Shown here in pieces: positions 58,048 through 64,000 of a stretch of 64,000 nt of DNA. Made by a program: the position numbers and the translations under genes. Numbering within the stretch: position 1 is the first letter of the stretch; each line of letters starts with the position of its first letter. This DNA comes from Beroe forskalii (Eukaryota; Ctenophora; Nuda; Beroida; Beroidae): NCBI GenBank assembly GCA_011033025.1, contig WFMF01000481.1, positions 62,001 through 126,000 on the forward strand, written 5' to 3'. A model generated the notes under the pieces. That model did no database searches. It was not told the origin of the DNA and saw only the letters and a program-made list of their open reading frames with translations.

Positions 58048-59160
58048 TACAACATTTTGCAGACGTCAGACCTTACAGACAGTAACTTTAATCTGACTCT
58101 ATACGTCACAATTTTAATCAAATCCCGTCCTGGGATTTTATGAAAAATATCCCAAAATAGCTAAATAGATTGAGCAAGGATAAACTGTTAAACCATTGCG
58201 AGGATTTTAGAAGTTCCAGAATCTGTGACGCGAAATATGGCACAAATTCCGGCTCACCTGCCAATAAACAAATTACCCTTGTGCGGCAGAAGTCAAAAGT
58301 TCAATCAAGTTTCGATTGATCCGGTGTCATCCTCAAAATTTTGAACCAGAATATTAGATTTGGCATTTCAGAAGTTTACGAGCGAAAGTTCCTGAGTAAG
58401 AGGGACATCTTTTCCATCGAATCACTAAGTTAAACCTACTATGAAAAAGCTTGGAACAAATTCTATAAATAGATCCTGGTTTCCCCAACTACTATTGTAT
58501 TTCACATGGTCTCTCTTTGGAAACATTACAGTCCAAGACCCAGGAATGGTTCTGCTTTGGTAACGCGCATAACCAGCAGGAATATACTGTTTTTTTTTAT
58601 TATTGAATTTTCATTCCCCTAGAATGCCTCTTCCCAGTAGACAATTGAAATTCAACAAATTACTAATTGAAAGAAAATATTAATGTAATGCAGCTATAAA
58701 CAAATAAACCACGGAAAAAAACAAATCTGTTTAATTTCATTTAAATAATATCAGGAATCAGCAATTCAACAAACAGCAACAATATCGTACAGAAAAATTC
58801 CTTTTCACATAAATAATAAAATCAAAGCTATTAACGTGTATTTTACGTGAAATAAATGCCTCACAAACAATAATTTAATAAATTGATAGTTTAAAATTCA
58901 TGATCACTTTTCTTTTTATCCCCCTTATAATTCCATGAGATGGGAGGTAGAATTCATTTAGATGGCTAAGAGCGAGGGTCATGCAGGCAATTCCAAATGC
59001 TCTGCAAATGTTGGCAGGGTCAAGGACTTGAAAATAAATGTGAATTGCAACAGCACCAAGAAAAATTCTATCGTCAAAATAACCTTTTCTGTACCAATCA
59101 TAGTCCCACATGGATGAACCATCAAGAACGAAGGACATGTATAAATTATATGTGGTTCAG
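58048..59160. other. Between ANKFN1-like exons and GPCR
   Basis: No confirmed exon. A minus-strand 87-codon frame (58875-59138) is hydrophobic in part (IFLGAVAIHIYF...FGIACMTLAL) but has no recognised family. It lies directly downstream of the GPCR, so it is probably 3' untranslated sequence or chance. Confidence 0.4.
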
Positions 59161-59164
59161 AAAA

Positions 59165-59174
59165 TTTATTTATT
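59165..59174 (-). promoter_or_regulatory. Polyadenylation signal for GPCR gene
   Basis: Two overlapping AATAAA hexamers on the minus strand, about 125 bp after the GPCR stop codon. Confidence 0.45.
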
Positions 59175-59295
59175 GACGTTAGCAAACTGATGACATAAAA
59201 CCACTGAAAAATTTTAACATAGCCGACACAAGATACTCGTCTTGTTGGAGACATTCCACAGCCATATTACACAGTTACTCTCACTGTTCCTAACA

Positions 59296-60537
59296 CTATG
59301 ACATGACATTGTCATCATGTAAAGATGTAACCACAGTGTAAGCACTAGTAGTCCCCAGAGGAACCCCCTGGTGGTACTGTCGTCGGAGCGCAAAGCCGCC
59401 GGATGCCGATCTCTGAGCCGCCAACGCCCTCCCAGCCACCTGCATCACCTCCATTCCCTTCACCTGCAGACTAGGCTGCGGCTTGGGGAAGGAGGGGGTG
59501 AAGGGGTGGGACTGGCACCTCAACACCCGCATCATGTAGTCCCTGAGGTTCCTAATCCTGAAGATGTAGACCATGGGGTTGACGGTGCTGTTAAGGGGGA
59601 TGGTGTAGATGGTGATCCAGATGTAAGTCTCCGTAGCGAATCTCCGTGGCAGGATGTAGTCCCGGAGGGCTAGCGAGTACTCACTGAACATCTCAGCCAC
59701 GTCTATGACCATGAGGAAGCAGTAGGGCAGGTTAAAGATGATGTACACTGCTGTCAGGATCACGATGGTCAGCGTGGCCGAGCTCTTGATCTTGTGGCTA
59801 ATGTCCAGGGTTCGTTTCTTGTTGATTATGAAGACTGAGTCAGCTTTGGTGTCCGTCCCCTGCTGGGTGAAGCAGCTCAGGGATTTCTTCTTCTCCTTGA
59901 GGTGGTAGACAGAGAAGAGACAGCTGATGACTATGGGGAAGAGCGGGAATATGAACTGCACTGCGATGAGAACTGTCATCAGGGCCTTGTACTCCGTGCT
60001 CCTGTAATCGAATATGTGGTTGACGAACCACCCGCAACTGCCTGCCTCCGGCACGAACAAGTAGGAGGCGCCGTACCACCAGGGGAGAGTCTGTTGGATG
60101 AGCAGAATGACGAGGTAGGAGGCAATGGGCCAGGCGATGTGCTTGAAGTAGAGTCGCAGGAAGGGCAGGAACATGGTGAGGGTCCGCAGGATGCTCATGA
60201 GGCCGATGCTGAAGACGGAGAGCCGGCTGACCACCTGGTAGGAGTAGCCCCAGGCAGAGCACAGGAAGGGGTAGGAGAAGAAGTGGGGCTGCCCCTCCGA
60301 CAGATCGGAGACAGCTGAGGGGAGGAAGAGGGTGCAGATGACCAGGTCCACTCCGTTCATGAAGATGTAGAGCAGGGACACGTAGGTAGGTTTGTCTTGG
60401 TACTTCCTGATGAAGTAGGTGAGCGACAGGAAGTTGGCAGGGACGCCCAGGCAGAAGCACAGAGTGGACGCCACTCCGAAGGGCCATAGAGTGGGGAGGG
60501 GCGCCTCGCGGATAGTGCTGGCAGCGGTGGTGAACAT
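59296..60537 (-). CDS. Class A (rhodopsin-like) GPCR, 413 residues
   Basis: An intact intronless frame from ATG to TGA. Seven hydrophobic segments lie at about residues 15-43, 52-79, 93-125, 133-162, 184-212, 252-280 and 303-327. Class A landmarks: N35 in GVPANF (TM1), D64 in NGVDL (TM2), C93 and C169 (disulfide between TM3 top and loop 2), W136 (TM4), P201 (TM5), P271 in FNLPY (TM6) and NPMVY 320-324 (TM7). Oddities: the DRY motif is LRT (only R118 kept), and TM6 has F-N-L-P instead of CWxP. The C-terminal tail has many Ser, Pro and Gln. It should signal through G proteins at the plasma membrane. The ligand is unknown; the style fits the invertebrate peptide/chemosensory-like receptors. Codons are GC-rich relative to surroundings. 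Confidence 0.9.
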   Translation of the reverse strand: MFTTAASTIREAPLPTLWPFGVASTLCFCLGVPANFLSLTYFIRKYQDKPTYVSLLYIFMNGVDLVICTLFLPSAVSDLSEGQPHFFSYPFLCSAWGYSYQVVSRLSVFSIGLMSILRTLTMFLPFLRLYFKHIAWPIASYLVILLIQQTLPWWYGASYLFVPEAGSCGWFVNHIFDYRSTEYKALMTVLIAVQFIFPLFPIVISCLFSVYHLKEKKKSLSCFTQQGTDTKADSVFIINKKRTLDISHKIKSSATLTIVILTAVYIIFNLPYCFLMVIDVAEMFSEYSLALRDYILPRRFATETYIWITIYTIPLNSTVNPMVYIFRIRNLRDYMMRVLRCQSHPFTPSFPKPQPSLQVKGMEVMQVAGRALAAQRSASGGFALRRQYHQGVPLGTTSAYTVVTSLHDDNVMS

Positions 60538-61595
60538 CTCACTAAGCAGGGGGAGGGGTGGGGTTAGAGGGGTGTGTAAAAAGACAATTTAATACAACTG
60601 CAGGGCGCCATTGATAAAAGTTAAAATGTACGTGCTATCATAGTATCATGTAAATGGTGGCAAGAAAGAAAAGGGATAACATCCACACGCAGCTGCTGGT
60701 ATCAATCTCATTCAATATTCAAGGAGTTTTAAGAGAGTTAGAAAGCTCTGAAGTTGCGAAATTAGGGATATCACCCACAGGCCGCATATAGGCTTCATAT
60801 TCTCTTTCGAGCACAAAACGCTTGTAGGATATATTATTCTAGGAGTATTTCAATCAGAGACCGTTTGATTAATCATCCGACGCCTGCTGGAGAGACGACG
60901 AAGTGAATTGATGCATGCTATTACCACTGGCCATGCCCGGAGAAAAGTCTAATAAAAGAATAAAATGACTTGTAGCTGAAACTATACCCCGGCCTTAGGC
61001 TGCCTCTATTGCAGATCATAACGAATTGTATCGGTATGATATATGTAAAAATTAACAATCTCTCTGTTCGTATCAATTCGGAAACGACCGGTTAACCGAA
61101 CCGAAACACCGGTTAATCGAATCGGCGTTTTGAGCGAACCGAAACCGAAACCGTAACAAGGTTTATTGAGAAATGGTAACCGGTCGTTCGGTAGTAACAA
61201 TAGCAATTTGGTAGTATAAGTAACAGTAGCAATTTGATAATCAACAGGACCCAGCTTCGATCATGAGTTCTTCACAAAACACTAGGCGCACATCAGCTTT
61301 ATTTCAGCTTTTAAAGCAAGGGAATTAGCTACCGGCGTATGATTTACTGCGTTCAAAGAAAACGATAAGGTGTTGCTGACGCACGTTTACAACAAAAATT
61401 AATCAAAAATTCAGGTTGCACATAATGATGTTAGCATATAAGGATAAACTTACAAAACTGCGCAGGGCGCTGCGTAAACTAATTAGGTGCGTTTTCCTGA
61501 TTAAGCACGTGCTTGTCTGTAGTATAGCATCACATATAATAGGGTGACGATTGCTGAAGTTCAAAGATTTGAACTGTAAAACATGAACAACTCAA
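60538..61595. other. Upstream of GPCR, nothing recognised
   Basis: Includes an A/C-biased block with repeated GGTTAACCGAACCGAAAC-type words (61080-61190) that is partly self-complementary. No exon or promoter motif can be assigned. Confidence 0.45.
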
Positions 61596-61765
61596 TATCA
61601 GTTACAAATTAACTGATATTGAGTTATGATATAATTCTACGACCACTATGAAGTGGTTTTACGAATAATATCCTTGGAAAATTTGGACCAATGAGAAGGC
61701 GCGATTTTTGTCTTAAAGCCTAAGAGTTTTCGTAAGACCACTTCATAGTGGTCGTAGAGTCATAT
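61596..61765. repeat. Short inverted-repeat cluster
   Basis: AACTCAATATCAGTTACAAA pairs with TTAACTGATATTGAGTTATG (61590-61628). Next, CTACGACCACTATGAAGTGG at 61637 is inverted at about 61738-61757 (CCACTTCATAGTGGTCGTAG). Each of these is itself a hairpin (ACCACT/AGTGGT). Confidence 0.7.
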
Positions 61766-64000
61766 CGTAACCATCTGGATAATTCCTGACTTAAAAAGCG
61801 AAATCTATAACTGTCACGAGACGGAAAAGCGAAAACCGTTTAAGGAAGACCTCCTGGGACCCACCTGGACAAATTAATGCCCGTGCCCATTAAATTAATG
61901 GACCCACCTGGACTACTAAAAAACGGGGGACGGATCTGCGAGGGATCAAGCCAGTCTCCCAGTGTGATAAAATACCGACCTAAGTCTCCAGTGGGAGACC
62001 CTCCATTGAACATGGGGGACTGTGGGTGGGATGTGGGATCAACTCCCGGAACTATATAATACCTGGGACTAGAACCCTTTATCTGGGGCCAGATGGCGAT
62101 ACCTTTATTACAGACAACCCCTGTCAACTGCATGTTGTACATGAGAAATAAGAAATAGAACGCGAATATAAAGCTACCATTTAAAGATTAATACTGGGGT
62201 TTAAAGCTGCGGATTAAAATATTATGTCGATAAAATAAAACGGGGAAATTGAACGCTTTTTGAGTCGAATAAGCTGACAGAACGTCTGTAAATATTTTAA
62301 TTTCCTAGGAAATAAACGGTTGCGATGATCGACCATCACGCACCACGACAACCTCAAGCAGCTGGTTAACAAATCAAATCACCAAAATAATTATTATTCT
62401 CCATTTCGTAGCATGATGATCACATCATTCGCGAGCGGAGGTTTTAGCCCTTACAGCGTATTTTGATAATTCATTTCAGAGCTGCTGCTCAAACATTTTA
62501 AACAGTTATAAGACAGGGTAACGAGGAAATCGAAATGCTTGCTAAAGGGAGGAAGGCTTTCTCCTGACTCAGGAAGCTGAACTATCATAATCTTAAGGGA
62601 GTGGTATATGATACAGCACGATTATAGGTGATAATCTTCAGGGACGTTATATATTATAGTAATCAGCTAATAAATTCTGCTTCTATCGATAAATCTGAAG
62701 CAAGAGCATATCTCTAGTAGCTATATTGATGTGTATCAAGCAGCTGTATACTCAGATATATTCTGTATAGACGTATAAGTATCTAACTATTGCAGTGGTA
62801 TGCGTCAAGCTTTTGCTAGGAGATATACGAAGGACAGGTAACTAGGTAGATATGGTTGGTGTCCTGCAGCTTCATTTCATATATGAAGACCACTGGATCA
62901 TATTAATACGGTGATTGAGGTACTAATTACTATAAGCTCTTAAAAGTAAGTGAACACTTAAAATGGGGAACAATTTAACCACACACATACTAACGGAATG
63001 CTGCATCGTAACCCTGTAATTTGTGCGTCTATGCAGTTTTCAACACTCAGAAATGTGGTTTAATGGATTTAAATCGACAGCATTTAAATTTATAAAGAAT
63101 CGGTACGTAAAATAAGTACGTAAAATAAAGCAGTTAGACGCTTGCCCCAGATGGAATCGACTGTAAGGCTATTATTAACATTTGTAACTCCGAGTATTTT
63201 CTCAGCCGGTCGTGACTCCATTCATAACACCAGAATGGAGGTAAGCCCGGGACCACAAAGCTAGTATATAGAACTACACCATTGAAGGAGACTATAGAAA
63301 ATCACCAAGTCTTCTCGAGTTCTCACACTAGTCAAAGAATATCTTCTGGATGGCATGGTGGTTCAACTCAAGGGTAGTGTCCCTATGATCAAAGACCACA
63401 GTTTGATTTGTGTTAATCAGCCTTAAAACAAATGAAATGGTTATTTTCGCAATTTCTACAAAACGCTTACGTGAACTCACGTGCAAGAATGAAGTGGTGG
63501 ATCTAATTTCATGCACATGCCAGCCTTAGTTTAACGTGTAGTTGAATTTCAGTCGACAAAATAAATTTGCTGCAATATCAAAATATTTGAGGAATGGGAT
63601 CAATTATGAACATCAACCAATAAAAAGGGACCTGTAGAAGAGTTTTAGAAGAGCAAGATGGTAAATGCATTTATGTCTGGATATCAAAATACTTTTAAAA
63701 GCTTTAATAAAATAAAGAAAAGAAATCACAAGTAACCAAAATGGAAGGCACGCCCCAAGGCACGCGACACATATCAAGATATTGTTTTTCTGGTCCTTTT
63801 GTTAGTACAGCTCGCAAAACAAAGACAACATCTCAATGTAAAGCGTCAAAGAGAGCAATTGATGTGTACGACTCATGGTATTGTCTCTATTAATGCAGTT
63901 TGAAACAAAACCTCATGCACCACAACTCACTATGATCTTGCGTACAACAGAAATCTAAGGAGGCGGTCCCGAGTTCAGGCCTACAAATGGTGAGGAAATG
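61766..64000. other. Intergenic, nothing recognised
   Basis: A 100-codon minus-strand frame (61840-62142) is Pro/Gly/Ser-rich and contains a small internal duplication (GGACCCACCTGGAC at 61857-61871 and 61910-61923). No family is recognised and I do not support it as a gene. The rest is AT-rich. Confidence 0.4.

Noticed and set aside
57540..58085. HTYI and CMYV repeat proteins
   Set aside because: Translations of the (CATA)n microsatellite in every frame.
59840..60487. Other-frame and antisense open frames over the GPCR (up to 215 codons)
   Set aside because: Shadows of a GC-rich true coding sequence; no domain match, whereas the 413-residue frame has all class A landmarks.
61840..62142. 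Pro/Gly-rich 100-codon minus-strand gene
   Set aside because: It contains a small DNA duplication and has no recognised domain, splice partner or ANKFN1 similarity.

Overview
The window is nuclear DNA from an animal, most likely an aquatic invertebrate. Evidence: spliced genes with GT-AG introns, a class A G-protein-coupled receptor, the 3' half of an ANKFN1/wide awake gene, three LINEs of the CR1 group, and many cut-and-paste DNA elements. There are no operons, Shine-Dalgarno sites or CRISPR arrays. The species cannot be fixed from sequence alone. Most of the 64 kb is repeat; recognisable host coding sequence is only about 3-4 kb.

Layout. 1-7.8 kb: no gene; GT-rich DNA and a 29-bp satellite split by a 2.4-kb hAT-like element (2079-4527) that itself carries a 2-kb minisatellite. 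7.85-10.8 kb: a second hAT-like family (CCGAGG-rich ends, perfect 8-bp target duplication) holding a nested foldback element, a tRNA-derived block and a satellite; a truncated second copy lies at 19.5-22.7 kb. 11.7 kb: a small frameshifted coiled-coil coding fragment resembling the N-terminus of UBXN11. 12.7-13.5 kb: a small element with degenerate telomere-like repeats and GC-rich DNA, both repeated in inverted orientation at 44-45.5 kb. 14.2-19.3 kb: a CR1-group LINE split by a second CR1-group LINE. 23.16-23.30 kb: the first ~47 codons of a heptose-phosphate kinase (HldE/RfaE-like, PfkB family), cut by a mobile element. 23.3-34.1 kb: two inverted copies of that element family with large arrays; a third LINE (minus strand) sits inside the first copy. 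34-46 kb: no confident gene; satellites, a Tc1/pogo-like foldback element (39077-41276), and a possible retroelement integrase tail near 36.3 kb.

46.7-57.7 kb (minus strand) holds six exons of ANKFN1/wide awake, read from high to low coordinates: FN3 domain (two exons), linker, conserved body (three exons) and C-terminal Ras-association domain. The reading phase is continuous through all five junctions. Its last intron contains a 4.7-kb near-perfect inverted repeat (48158-52888). Two of its splice sites have been tandemly copied together with exon sequence. 59.3-60.5 kb (minus): an intact single-exon class A GPCR of 413 residues. 60.5-64 kb: no recognised gene.

The most striking theme is that at least six unrelated terminal-inverted-repeat elements each carry a private tandem array or are themselves foldbacks, and four or five show 8-bp target duplications. 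This suggests that hAT-like non-autonomous elements are seeding satellites here. The single most unusual gene is the interrupted bacterial-type heptose kinase.
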